Shown piece after piece: positions 18,271 to 26,963 of a stretch of 64,000 nucleotides of DNA. The DNA comes from Mesorhizobium sp. RMAD-H1. GTDB taxonomy: Bacteria; Pseudomonadota; Alphaproteobacteria; Rhizobiales; Rhizobiaceae. The position numbers and the translations under genes were made by a program. The stretch lies in NCBI RefSeq assembly GCF_014191375.1, contig NZ_JACHWN010000006.1, positions 124,001-188,000 on the forward strand. The letters run 5' to 3'. Numbering within the stretch: position 1 is the stretch's first letter; each line of letters begins with the position of its first letter. The notes under the pieces are model-generated. The model had not been told where the DNA came from. It worked only from the letters and a program-made list of their open reading frames with translations, and did not search any database.

Positions 18271-19038
18271 ATGTACATAGCGCAATTGGCAAGGGACCTG
18301 CCCTCCGTACCGGGGCTGCTGCAATGCCTCTGGCCGTGGCCGGACGAACCCCGGGATTGCTGCTGTGTGGCGACGCGTTTTTCATGGGGAGCCGACTGCC
18401 TTGATCGGCCTGCCGGTCCTGACATCGATATCCCACCCTGGATCGCCCGGGCCGCCCCGCGGCGCCGGGCCGAGTATATCGCGGGGCGGTGCTGCGCCGG
18501 CGAGGCCCTGCGCCGCCTGACCGGCAAGACCACATTCCCCGGCCAGGCCGAAGACCGGGCGCCAGTCTGGCCGCGCGGTACCATCGGATCGATTTCGCAT
18601 AGCGGGGACGTCGCGATCGCGGTGGCCGGATCATCCGCCCGCTATTGCGGGCTTGGCGTCGATATCGAAAAACCGCTGACGGAAGCCGAAGCGCGGGAGA
18701 TCGCGCCGCAGGCACTGACCGAGCGGGAGCTGCAGAGGCTCCGCACCCCCGCCGACGCTTTCCTGATCGGTCTCACCTTTTCAGCCAAGGAAAGCCTGTT
18801 CAAGGCCCTTTATCCGACCGTTCGCCGGTATTTCGGCTTCCACGCATCGCAACTCGTCACGTGGAATCCGGCGGGTACGGGCCTTTTGTCACTGACGAGG
18901 GATCTCTCGCCGGAATGGCGCCGGGGACAAGAAATCCCCCTGCATTTCTGTTGTCTTGAAAATTTCGTGGCGACGCGTGTCTCTATCGAGTGGGCTGACC
19001 GGCAGGTTGATAGAGCCAGCCGGTACGAGCTATACTAA
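18271..19038 (+). CDS. entD: 4'-phosphopantetheinyl transferase (EntD/Sfp type)
   Basis: The 255-residue protein belongs to the PPTase superfamily. It has ISHSGD, the Mg-binding LGVDIEKPL motif and the F-SAKESLFKALYP signature (WxxKEA-like). It converts the apo carrier domains of EntB, the free carrier protein and the two NRPS halves to holo forms using coenzyme A. The start is preceded by only a weak GAGAG. It ends the catechol operon, 38 bases before the AraC gene. Confidence 0.9.
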   Translation: MYIAQLARDLPSVPGLLQCLWPWPDEPRDCCCVATRFSWGADCLDRPAGPDIDIPPWIARAAPRRRAEYIAGRCCAGEALRRLTGKTTFPGQAEDRAPVWPRGTIGSISHSGDVAIAVAGSSARYCGLGVDIEKPLTEAEAREIAPQALTERELQRLRTPADAFLIGLTFSAKESLFKALYPTVRRYFGFHASQLVTWNPAGTGLLSLTRDLSPEWRRGQEIPLHFCCLENFVATRVSIEWADRQVDRASRYELY

Positions 19039-19076
19039 AAGGCCTGCATCATCTTCGCAATCGTCCGGAGTTGCCC

Positions 19077-20066
19077 ATGGATCCGCTCTCTGACGTGCTC
19101 TCGCTCCTGAAGCCACGCAGTTACGTATCCGCCGGTTTTGACGCCGGGGGAGACTGGTCGATTCAGTTTGCCGATCAGCACGGCCGTATCAAATGCTACG
19201 CCGTCATCTCCGGCGGAGCCTGGCTGTCTGTCGAGAGCGTCGCCGATGCCGTGCGCCTGGAAGCGGGAGACTGCTTCGTGCTGCCGAGCGGGCGGCCTTT
19301 CCGCCTTGCGAGCGACATGGCCCTGACGCCCATCAGTGCCGGCACGATCTTTCCCCCCGCACGCGACGGTGGTGTCGTCACATACAATGGTGGCGGGGAC
19401 TTCTTTCTGGCGGGCAGCCGCTTCGCTGTCGGCGGCCACAATGCGGGTACGCTGATGGCGATGCTGCCGCCTATCGTTCACATCCGCAAGGAAGCCGACC
19501 AGACCGCATTGCGCTGGTCCGTCGAGCGGATGATGCAGGAATTGCACGAGCCTCGCCCCGGGAGCGCTTTGATCGCCCAGCATCTCGCACACATGATGCT
19601 CATTCAGGCCTTGCGGCTGCATCTGACGGAAGCATCCGGAGGCGTGGGATGGCTTTCCGCCCTCGCCGACAGACAGATCGGAATGGCAATCAGCGCCATG
19701 CATGCCGATCCCGCGCATCGCTGGACACTGCAGGAACTGGCGGAGCGTTCCCACATGTCGCGATCGACTTTCGCCCTGCGCTTCAGAGAGATCGTCGGGG
19801 AAACGCCGATGGACTATCTGACGCGCTGGCGCATGCTCCTGGCGGGAGACCGGCTGGAGAATTCCGGTGATCCCATCTCCGCAATCGCGATATCCCTCGG
19901 CTATGAATCCGAAAGTGCCTTCAGCACCGCTTTCAAGCGGGTCATGGGCTGCTCCCCACGCCAATTTAGCCGCGGACGGCATCCGGCATCGCCCACGCAT
20001 GTCCCCATTGGCGAACGCAACCGGAATACGCCCGGATATGTGGAGCCCCAGTTCGCGGGAGAATAA
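19077..20066 (+). CDS. AraC-family regulator with cupin-type sensor domain
   Basis: The protein has 329 residues from the ATG at 19077 (CGGAG upstream). The first 200 residues look like the Cupin_6 ligand-binding domain (DVLSLLKPRSYVSAGFDAGGDWSIQF, then a beta-rich region). The C-terminal 100 residues are a double helix-turn-helix (WTLQELAERSHMSRSTFALRFREIVG and AISLGYESESAFSTAFKRVMG). It follows entD in the same direction, so it may be an operon-encoded activator sensing the ferric siderophore, like PchR, AlcR or Brucella DhbR. That role is inferred. It converges on the Mo oxidoreductase genes, which it could also control. Confidence 0.85.
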   Translation: MDPLSDVLSLLKPRSYVSAGFDAGGDWSIQFADQHGRIKCYAVISGGAWLSVESVADAVRLEAGDCFVLPSGRPFRLASDMALTPISAGTIFPPARDGGVVTYNGGGDFFLAGSRFAVGGHNAGTLMAMLPPIVHIRKEADQTALRWSVERMMQELHEPRPGSALIAQHLAHMMLIQALRLHLTEASGGVGWLSALADRQIGMAISAMHADPAHRWTLQELAERSHMSRSTFALRFREIVGETPMDYLTRWRMLLAGDRLENSGDPISAIAISLGYESESAFSTAFKRVMGCSPRQFSRGRHPASPTHVPIGERNRNTPGYVEPQFAGE

Positions 20067-20078
20067 GCGGTTCGGGAG

Positions 20079-20096
20079 CGCGGGCAGTTGCCCGCG
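20079..20096. terminator. Hairpin between convergent AraC and oxidoreductase genes
   Basis: CGCGGGCA-GT-TGCCCGCG is a perfect 8-bp inverted repeat in the 52-base convergent gap. It could stop transcription from both sides, but neither side has a clear T run. Confidence 0.4.
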
Positions 20097-20118
20097 TTCC
20101 GCGGATATGAGCTTTGGC

Positions 20119-22341
20119 TCAGGCGTTCAGCGCCGCCAGCACCCGCTCGGGCAGGAACGGATAATGCCGCAACCGCACGCCGCCGGTGAGCCGCGCCACC
20201 GCATTGGCGATGGCCGGACCGACCGGCGGCAGGCCGACCTGCCCCATGCCTCCGACCGGGCTCCCGGACGTGGGGACGACAGCCACCTCGATTTCGGGCG
20301 CTTCGGACATACGGATCACCCGATAGGTGTCGAAGTTTCCTTCCTGCACCTCGCCATCGACAATGTTGATCTGCTCGAACAGGGCGTGGCTCGTCCCGTT
20401 CGTGATGCCGACAATCATCATGCCTTCGATATGGCGCGGCTGTATCGCCACGCCCGGATCAACCGCGCACCAGACCTTGTGCACCCGGATTGCGCCGGTC
20501 TGCCGGTCGAGCGAGATTTCCGCGATCTGCGCACAATGCGAACCGAAGGCATCGGAATAGGCGACGCCAAGCGCCCGGCCGTCACGCGGGCGGCTCCAAT
20601 CCGCCATCCCGGCGACGGTCTCTATGACGTTGCGCGCCCGCGGCTGGTCCTTCAGGAGTTCGAGCCTGAGTTGCAGGGGGTCGGTTCCCCTGCTGGCCGC
20701 GATTTCGTCAATGACGCATTCGATGCCGAACCTGGTATAGCCGACGCCGACCGCGAACCAGAAGCCGATGTCCAGACCGTTGTCCTGGCGGATATAGTCG
20801 ATCCGATGCGCCGGGACGGCATAGTTGAAATGCGCGCCTTCCGTCACGACATCGTCATGCCCGCCCTGGCTGGCGAAAAGGTCCGGCATCGTCCGGGCGA
20901 AAATGGAATCCGCCACGATGCGATGTCGCCAGCCGACGATGTTGCCCTGCGCATCGAGCCCGACCTGGATGTGCTGCGCTTCGAGAGGCCGGAACTTGTC
21001 GTGCCGGACGTCGTCCTCGCGGCTCCAGATGACCTTGACCGGGCGGCCTTCCACCTCTTTTGCCAGCGATACCGCATCGACGATGAAGTCCGCCTCGGCT
21101 TTGCGGCCAAAGCCGCCGCCAAGCAGCATCGTGTTTACCTTGACCTTCTCGGGCGTGGTGCCCGCCACCTCCGCCGCAAATCGCTGCGTGCCGGTCGGTC
21201 CCTGCGTCGGGGCCCAGATTTCCACGGTATCGCCGGTTACGCGGGCCGTGGCGTTCATCGGCTCCATGGTCGCGTGATAGACAAGGTCGCTCATATAGTC
21301 GGCCTCGATCACCGTGGCGGCTGCGGCGATCGCGGTCTCCGCATCGCCTTCCGAGAACGCGTTTACGCCGGGCTGGGAGAGATCGCGCGCCACATCGCGA
21401 TAGTGCTCCAGGAGTTGACCGCTCGTATAGTTTCGAACCCGCGACGACGTGCTCCACGTCACGTGAAGCAGGTCCTTGGCCCGGTGTGTCGCCTCCACTG
21501 TCTCGCCGATGATCCCGACACCATAGGGGAGCGGAACGATATGCGCGACGCCCGGAACGGCCCTGGCTTGTGCATCGTCAATGGTCTCCGGCCGCTCGCC
21601 CTGGACCGGTGCCCGCAGCACCGCGCCGTAGAGCAGGCCGGGAAGCTGGACGTCGATGCCGTAGGTCGCGGTGCCGTCGACCTTCGAGGGCACATCGACG
21701 CGAGGGATGTCGCGTCTGCCGATATAGCGCCATCGATCGCGTGACTTCAGGTCGGCCTCGGTCGCCTGCGGCAGCGGATCGGGAAGTTCGCCGACCGCCG
21801 CGACCTCGCCATAGCCGAGCGAACGCCCCGATGGCCCATGCAGGACCCTGCCCGGCTCGGTCGCGAGTTCGCTCACCGGTACATCCAGGATGCCGGCGGC
21901 GCTTGCCAGGATGATCTTGCGGGTCTGCGCGCCGGTCAGGCGCAGCAGGTCGTAATAGCCTCGTGTGGATTCGCTGCCGCCGGTAAGCTGAATACCGTAG
22001 AAGCCCGGATTGCCGTATGTCGCCGCGTCGGAAGGCGCCTGGACGATGCGGATCCTGTCCCAATCGGCGTCCATCTCCTCGGCGATCAGCAGCGGCAAGG
22101 TCGTCATGATGCCCTGGCCCATTTCGGAAGCCGGCGACATGATGGTGACGGTGCCGTCGGCCGCGATGGTCACCCAGGCGTTCGGGCGATAGTTGCCACT
22201 CGCGGCCGATGCCACGGCGGCGCCCGAAGCTTCTCGCGGCAGGCCGCCCAACGCGACCGCGACGCCGAAGCTTCCGGCCATTATCAGGAAACTGCGCCGC
22301 GAGAGAGCGCGGCTGTGAAGCGCGACTGTCCTGATGGGCAT
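20119..22341 (-). CDS. iorB: Molybdopterin large subunit of an isoquinoline 1-oxidoreductase-type enzyme
   Basis: The 740-residue protein is of the IorB / aldehyde oxidase (CoxL-like) class. The N-terminus carries a twin-arginine signal (SRRSFLIMAGSFGVAVALGG), so the cofactor-loaded enzyme should be exported to the periplasm. Visible Mo-pterin motifs include GQGIMTTLPLLIAEEMD, GGGFGRK, and VDPGVAIQPRHIEGMMIVGI near the C-terminus with QVGLPPVGPAIANA. Start ATG 22341 follows the FeS subunit stop by three bases, so the two are coupled. Members hydroxylate N-heterocycles or oxidise aldehydes; the substrate cannot be told. No cytochrome c subunit or Mo-cofactor maturation factor is present nearby. 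Confidence 0.88.
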   Translation of the reverse strand: MPIRTVALHSRALSRRSFLIMAGSFGVAVALGGLPREASGAAVASAASGNYRPNAWVTIAADGTVTIMSPASEMGQGIMTTLPLLIAEEMDADWDRIRIVQAPSDAATYGNPGFYGIQLTGGSESTRGYYDLLRLTGAQTRKIILASAAGILDVPVSELATEPGRVLHGPSGRSLGYGEVAAVGELPDPLPQATEADLKSRDRWRYIGRRDIPRVDVPSKVDGTATYGIDVQLPGLLYGAVLRAPVQGERPETIDDAQARAVPGVAHIVPLPYGVGIIGETVEATHRAKDLLHVTWSTSSRVRNYTSGQLLEHYRDVARDLSQPGVNAFSEGDAETAIAAAATVIEADYMSDLVYHATMEPMNATARVTGDTVEIWAPTQGPTGTQRFAAEVAGTTPEKVKVNTMLLGGGFGRKAEADFIVDAVSLAKEVEGRPVKVIWSREDDVRHDKFRPLEAQHIQVGLDAQGNIVGWRHRIVADSIFARTMPDLFASQGGHDDVVTEGAHFNYAVPAHRIDYIRQDNGLDIGFWFAVGVGYTRFGIECVIDEIAASRGTDPLQLRLELLKDQPRARNVIETVAGMADWSRPRDGRALGVAYSDAFGSHCAQIAEISLDRQTGAIRVHKVWCAVDPGVAIQPRHIEGMMIVGITNGTSHALFEQINIVDGEVQEGNFDTYRVIRMSEAPEIEVAVVPTSGSPVGGMGQVGLPPVGPAIANAVARLTGGVRLRHYPFLPERVLAALNA

Positions 22342-22344
22342 GGC

Positions 22345-22797
22345 TCAGGCCTCCCTTGCTGCGCGCTGAATGGCGCTGATGATGCGCACATAAGTTCCGC
22401 AGCGGCAGATATTGCCGTCCATATGCTCGATGATCTGCTCGCGCGTGGGATTGAGGGTGCTTTCCAGGAGAGCCGCTGCCTGCATGATCTGCCCGGACTG
22501 GCAATAGCCGCATTGCGGCACCTGCTCGGCGATCCAGGCCTTTTGCAGCGGATGACTGGCGTCCGGCGACAGGCCTTCGATGGTCGTCACTTTTCTGCCC
22601 TCGACATCCTCAAGCCAGGTTACGCAGGAGCGTGTCGGCGCACCGTCGACGTGGACGGTGCAGGCCCCGCATTGCGCGATGCCGCAACCGAACTTGGTGC
22701 CGGTCAGCTTCAGATGCTCCCGGATCACCCATAGGAGCGGCGTATCGGGGGCGGCGTCGACCTCGACCGTACGCCCGTTGATCGTAAAGCTTGTCAT
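22345..22797 (-). CDS. iorA: [2Fe-2S] subunit of the isoquinoline 1-oxidoreductase-type enzyme
   Basis: The protein has 150 residues from the ATG at 22797 (GAGGAG upstream). The plant-type [2Fe-2S] domain shows [20 protein letters not shown] and a further Cys in RSCV. The C-terminal all-helical [2Fe-2S] domain shows [10 protein letters not shown] and GNICRCGTY. It passes electrons from the Mo site of the large subunit. It has no own signal peptide and would be exported with the large subunit. The start overlaps the stop of a short upstream ORF (ATGA), indicating coupled translation. Confidence 0.92.
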   Translation of the reverse strand: MTSFTINGRTVEVDAAPDTPLLWVIREHLKLTGTKFGCGIAQCGACTVHVDGAPTRSCVTWLEDVEGRKVTTIEGLSPDASHPLQKAWIAEQVPQCGYCQSGQIMQAAALLESTLNPTREQIIEHMDGNICRCGTYVRIISAIQRAAREA

Positions 22798-22934
22798 GAA
22801 TGCTTCTCCTCTCTGGCTATCGGCTTTCGAGATGGGCAATGATTGCGCCGCGTCGCGGTGCGTGCAGGCGCAGCCGCACAGCCGTTCGTTTGCGGGAGAA
22901 ACAGGATTGGGTCAGGGGGCGAAGGAAAATTCAT
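22794..22934 (-). CDS. Short coupled ORF upstream of iorA (leader peptide?)
   Basis: A 46-codon frame (begins [18 protein letters not shown], ends REEKHS) has a near-perfect Shine-Dalgarno AAGGAGGT seven bases before its ATG. It ends in an ATGA overlap with iorA. I recognise no domain; it is rich in Pro, Arg and Ala with two Cys. The strong ribosome site and the overlap suggest real translation, either as a leader controlling iorA or merely to hand ribosomes on. The rest of the 309-base gap upstream shows nothing else I can support. Confidence 0.45.
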   Translation of the reverse strand: MNFPSPPDPILFLPQTNGCAAAPARTATRRNHCPSRKPIAREEKHS

Positions 22935-23106
22935 GGGACTACCTCCTTGAGATGGCCCCAGAATAGAAATGCAGGGGTGAGCGAGCCATGCTGCGAAGTC
23001 CGCTTTATCTTCGCGATCGTCCGGAATGGCTTCCGGATCCGTGACCGTGCCTGGCGGCATTCGGCATGAGACAAGCTGCCCGACGCGTCTTGGAATATCG
23101 GGGTCT

Positions 23107-24924
23107 TCAGGCCGAAAGACGCTCCGGAGAGACCGCCGTGTCCTCCAGTACGAAATGACCCGGCGAGGCCTCGCGATAGGTCCGCCTGGGCGGCACATAA
23201 TCGAAGGGACGCAGCGGGCTGCGGATTTCCTCGCTCAATGAAGGGCGCCGCACCCCTCGCCGCGATGGGTCGGGGATCGGCACGGCCGAAATCAATCGCT
23301 TCGTATAGGAATGCTGCGGATTGTCGAAGATGGCTGCACGGGGGCCGATCTCGACGATCTCGCCAAGATACATGACCGCGACGCGATGACTCATGCGCTC
23401 CACCACCGCCATGTCATGGGAAATGAAGAGATAAGCGAGCCCATGCTTCTCCTGAAGGTCGAGCAGCAGGTTGGAAACCTGCGCCTTGACCGAGACGTCG
23501 AGCGCCGAAACCGCCTCATCCGCCACGATCAGCTTCGGCTCCAGCGCCAGCGCCCGCGCGATGGAAATGCGCTGCCGTTGCCCGCCGGAGAACTCATGCG
23601 GATAACGGTCTGCTACATCGGCAGGGAGCCCCACCTGCTCCAGCAGCTCCGCCACCCGTTCTTTCGCTTCGTGCTTGCTCCTCAGTCCGTGCGAGAGCAT
23701 CGGCTCGGCAATGGCGGAGCCGATGCTGATGCGCGGATTGAGCGAGGCGAAAGGGTCCTGAAAGATCATCTGCGTGGCACGGCGGATGGCCCTCAATTCC
23801 CGCGCGCGCGCCGCCGCCACATCCTGCCCGTCGATGAGGACGGAACCGGCGCTGGCATTCACCAGCCGCATGATGGCCCGGCCGGTGGTGGATTTGCCGC
23901 AACCGGATTCGCCTACCAGCGACAGCGTCTCGCCGGGGCGAAGATCGAAGGAAACGTCTTCCACCGCATGGACGCGCCCATTCGGCGCATCGAACCGGAC
24001 GGAGAGATTGGCAACGTTCAGGATGGGGACGCCTGCCGCCACCTGCCTCATCTCCCGGCCCTCGATCCCCTCCCCGGTCCTGGGGTCGATTTCGGGAAAA
24101 CGCCGGGGCGCCTTTGCTTCGCCCATGGTGCCGAGGCGCGGGATCGAGGCGAGCAGCGATTTCGTGTAGATCGCCTTCGGCGCGGCGAAAATCGCCTCCG
24201 TGGGGCCGGTTTCGATCATGTCGCCCCGAAACATCACCACCGTCCGGTCCGCCACTTCCGCCACCACGCCCATATCGTGCGTGATGAACAGGACGCCCAT
24301 ATTCTCTTCCCGCTGCAATTCGCGGATCAGATGCAGGATCTCCGCCTGGATGGTCACGTCGAGCGCTGTCGTCGGCTCGTCGGCGATGAGCAGCTTCGGG
24401 CGGCACGCAAGTGCCATGGCGATCATCACGCGCTGGCGCATCCCGCCGGAGAATTTGTGCGGATATTCGTTTAGCCGGCTTTTCGCCGCCGGAATGCGCA
24501 CGCGCTCCATCAGCCGCAGGGCTTCGGCCTCCGCCGCCTTCCACGACAGGTTCTGGTGCAGTACCAGCGCCTCGGCGATCTGGTTGCCGATGGTGAAGAC
24601 CGGATTGAGCGAGGTCATCGGCTCCTGGAAAATCATGCCGATGGAGCCGCCGCGCACCGCCCGCATCTCCGCTTCGGGCACCTTGAGCAAATCCTTGCCG
24701 TCGAGGAGAATGCGCCCCTCGCATCGCGCCTTGCCCGGCGGCAGAAGGCGCAAGGTGGAAAGCGCCGTCACGCTCTTGCCGGACCCGGATTCGCCGACGA
24801 TGGCGACAGTCTCGCCCGCATTGACCGTCAGGCTGATGTTGCGGATGACATCACGCCATCCCTCGGGCGTCTTGAACGCAGTCGTCAAATTTTCGATGGC
24901 CAGCACAGGCGAGGATGCAGTCAT
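23107..24924 (-). CDS. Dipeptide ABC transporter, fused double ATP-binding protein (DppD-DppF)
   Basis: The protein has 605 residues from the ATG at 24924 (AAGGAA upstream). Two complete ABC cassettes lie in tandem, each with Walker A ([16 protein letters not shown]), signature ([16 protein letters not shown]) and Walker B ([24 protein letters not shown]). Each ends with the oligopeptide-transporter C-terminal region. It powers the DppB/DppC permeases encoded directly upstream (stop and start separated by one base). The substrate is probably a peptide, given the neighbouring M81 peptidase and DSD1-type enzyme. Confidence 0.9.
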   Translation of the reverse strand: MTASSPVLAIENLTTAFKTPEGWRDVIRNISLTVNAGETVAIVGESGSGKSVTALSTLRLLPPGKARCEGRILLDGKDLLKVPEAEMRAVRGGSIGMIFQEPMTSLNPVFTIGNQIAEALVLHQNLSWKAAEAEALRLMERVRIPAAKSRLNEYPHKFSGGMRQRVMIAMALACRPKLLIADEPTTALDVTIQAEILHLIRELQREENMGVLFITHDMGVVAEVADRTVVMFRGDMIETGPTEAIFAAPKAIYTKSLLASIPRLGTMGEAKAPRRFPEIDPRTGEGIEGREMRQVAAGVPILNVANLSVRFDAPNGRVHAVEDVSFDLRPGETLSLVGESGCGKSTTGRAIMRLVNASAGSVLIDGQDVAAARARELRAIRRATQMIFQDPFASLNPRISIGSAIAEPMLSHGLRSKHEAKERVAELLEQVGLPADVADRYPHEFSGGQRQRISIARALALEPKLIVADEAVSALDVSVKAQVSNLLLDLQEKHGLAYLFISHDMAVVERMSHRVAVMYLGEIVEIGPRAAIFDNPQHSYTKRLISAVPIPDPSRRGVRRPSLSEEIRSPLRPFDYVPPRRTYREASPGHFVLEDTAVSPERLSA

Positions 24925-24925
24925 G

Positions 24926-25786
24926 TCAGCTTTCCTTCGCAAGGCGCGGATCGACCAGATCGCGCAGGCCGTCGCCGAGCAATTGCAGCGAAAGAACGGA
25001 GAAAACGATGGCCAGGCCCGGAAACACCATCAGCCAGGGCGCGTTGTTCATGTATTCGCGGCCCGAGGCGAGCATTGTTCCCCAGGTCGGCATATCGGTG
25101 GAAACGCCGACGCCAAGGAAGGATAGGCTCGCTTCCGCCAGCATGGCCGAGGCGAAGACGAACGTCGCCTGGACAAGGATCGGCGAGGCCAGATTGAGGA
25201 GCACATGGCGGGTGAGGATCTGCCATGTCGGCAGGCCCATGGCGATGGCCGCCTCGATATAGGGCAGTTCCCGCAGCACCAGCGTCGAGCCGCGCACGAT
25301 GCGGGCCAGACGCGGCGCATAGGTGATGCCAAGCGCGAGGATGACCGTGGGAAGCGATGGACCCAGTGCCGCGACCAGCGCGATGGCGAGCAGGATATCC
25401 GGAAAGGACATCATCGCGTCGAGCAGGCGGGAGATCGGCGCGTCGAGCCTTCGGAAATAGCCAGCCGCGACGCCGAGGATGATGCCCAGAACCGTCGAGA
25501 TCACAACCACGCCGAGGCTGACAAGCAGCGAGGCCCTCCCGGCGAAAATCGCGCGGGAGAAGATATCCCGGCCGAACTCATCCGTACCGAAGAAATGGCT
25601 CCATGACGGGGCCTTGAGCTTATTGACGATGGACAGCTTGTTCGGCGCATAGGGCGCGACCCACGGCGCGAGAATGGCCGCCAGCACGACGATTGCGAGA
25701 ATGATCGCTCCAAGCAGGATGGCGCGGTTGCCGAAAAGGCGCTTGAGGCCGGCCGCATAGGGCATGGTGAGGGAGGTGAGCATCAT
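24926..25786 (-). CDS. Dipeptide ABC transporter permease (DppC-like)
   Basis: The 286-residue inner-membrane protein has an N-terminal transmembrane segment followed by the DppC hallmark FGTDEFGRDIFSRAIFAGRASLLVSLGVV. The BPD_transp_1 domain carries the ATPase-contact loop EAAIAMGLPTWQILTRHVLLNLASP. It pairs with the DppB-like permease, whose stop overlaps its start (ATGA at 25783-25786). Confidence 0.9.
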   Translation of the reverse strand: MMLTSLTMPYAAGLKRLFGNRAILLGAIILAIVVLAAILAPWVAPYAPNKLSIVNKLKAPSWSHFFGTDEFGRDIFSRAIFAGRASLLVSLGVVVISTVLGIILGVAAGYFRRLDAPISRLLDAMMSFPDILLAIALVAALGPSLPTVILALGITYAPRLARIVRGSTLVLRELPYIEAAIAMGLPTWQILTRHVLLNLASPILVQATFVFASAMLAEASLSFLGVGVSTDMPTWGTMLASGREYMNNAPWLMVFPGLAIVFSVLSLQLLGDGLRDLVDPRLAKES

Positions 25787-26733
25787 AGCCGCACCCTCGG
25801 ATCGGCGAGCATGTAGAGCATGTCCACGATGAAATTGATGAGCACGTAGATCGCGGCGACCACCAGGAGGGCGCCCTGGATGACCGGATAATCACGCCGC
25901 AACACCGCCGACACCACCAGATTGCCGATACCCGGCAAACCAAACACCGTTTCGGTCACCACCGCGCCCGCCACCAGCATGGCGATGGAAAGGCCGATGA
26001 CGGTGATGATCGGCACCATGGCGTTTTTCAGCGCATGTTTGAGGATCACCCGCCGCTCGCCCGCGCCCTTGGCGCGCGCCGTGCGCACATAATCCTCGCC
26101 CAGCACGTCGAGCATCGCGGCGCGGGTGAAGCGGGTGATCAGCGCTGAATTGACGACGCCCAGCGCAACGGCCGGCAGGGCGAGATGATGCAGCCTTTCC
26201 AGGAAGGGCGTGTCCGGGCCGCCATAGCCGGAAGCCGGGAACCAGCCCTGCCCGACCGCCAGCGTCTGGATGAGCAGGAGCCCCAGCCAGAAGCTCGGCA
26301 CGCTCGCCGCCACCATGGTGAGTGTCACCACGATCTGGTCGAAGAGCGTACCCCGCCGAACAGCGGAGAATATGCCGACCGGAAGCGCGATCGTCACCGC
26401 GATCAGGATGGAGAACAGCGTCAGGAAGAAGGTCGGCTCCGCCCGCGCTGCCAGCGCCTCAGTCACCGGCTGATTCAGGAAGATCGACTGGCCGAGATCG
26501 CCCTTCAATATGTTGAGCATGAACTGCCCATATTGCACGAGCAGCGGCGCATCGAGTCCCATCCTGGCGCGCAATTGCGCGATATCCTCCGGCGTCGCGT
26601 CCGACCCCAGCATGACGGCCGCCGGATCGCCGGGCGTCACCCGGACGATGACGAAAACGACCGTCGCGACAAGAGCGAGCACGACCACCATGCCGCCAAG
26701 CCGTTTCAACAGCGCCCGAGCGATCCGTGTCAT
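25783..26733 (-). CDS. Dipeptide ABC transporter permease (DppB-like)
   Basis: The 316-residue permease starts with the typical DppB N-terminus (ALLKRLGGMVVVLALVATVVFVIVRVTPGDPA), has the YGQFMLNILKGDLGQS segment, and the EAA loop DYVRTARAKGAGERRVILKHALKN. It is the first gene after the repeat element that separates the binding protein from the rest of the transporter operon. Confidence 0.9.
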   Translation of the reverse strand: MTRIARALLKRLGGMVVVLALVATVVFVIVRVTPGDPAAVMLGSDATPEDIAQLRARMGLDAPLLVQYGQFMLNILKGDLGQSIFLNQPVTEALAARAEPTFFLTLFSILIAVTIALPVGIFSAVRRGTLFDQIVVTLTMVAASVPSFWLGLLLIQTLAVGQGWFPASGYGGPDTPFLERLHHLALPAVALGVVNSALITRFTRAAMLDVLGEDYVRTARAKGAGERRVILKHALKNAMVPIITVIGLSIAMLVAGAVVTETVFGLPGIGNLVVSAVLRRDYPVIQGALLVVAAIYVLINFIVDMLYMLADPRVRL

Positions 26734-26765
26734 TTAGGCAATCCTCAAGATTGGATGGAATCGCG

Positions 26766-26936
26766 AGCCACCCCCTCTGGCCTGCCGGCTCTCCCCCTCA
26801 AGGGGAGAGATTGGCTGACATGACCGGTTGCCCTCATCCTGCAACATTCGCGATTGGTGCCAAACATCGAGGCAGGCGCAATCTCCCCCCTTGAGGGGGA
26901 GATGCCTGGCAGGGCAGAGCGGGGTGTGGGGCGGCA
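26766..26936. repeat. Paired inverted palindromic repeat element
   Basis: Two related, inversely oriented units flank about 70 bases of unique sequence. Each has a GC-rich arm (around CACCCCCTCTGGCCTGCC, and its near reverse complement at 26904-26936) and a strong hairpin. The hairpins are CTCTCCCC-CTCAA-GGGGAGAG at 26789-26809 and ATCTCCCCC-CTTGA-GGGGGAGAT at 26881-26903. This is the style of REP/BIME-like intergenic repeats common in Rhizobiales. It lies inside the transporter operon, between binding protein and permease, and could stabilise the upstream mRNA or attenuate downstream genes. Confidence 0.75.
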
Positions 26937-26963
26937 ACGTTTCCACCTGATGTCCGAAGAATC

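Noticed and set aside
19867-21744. A 625-codon plus-strand frame over the iorB gene.
   Set aside because: It is antisense to the large Mo subunit, whose motifs are intact; nothing recognisable in the product.
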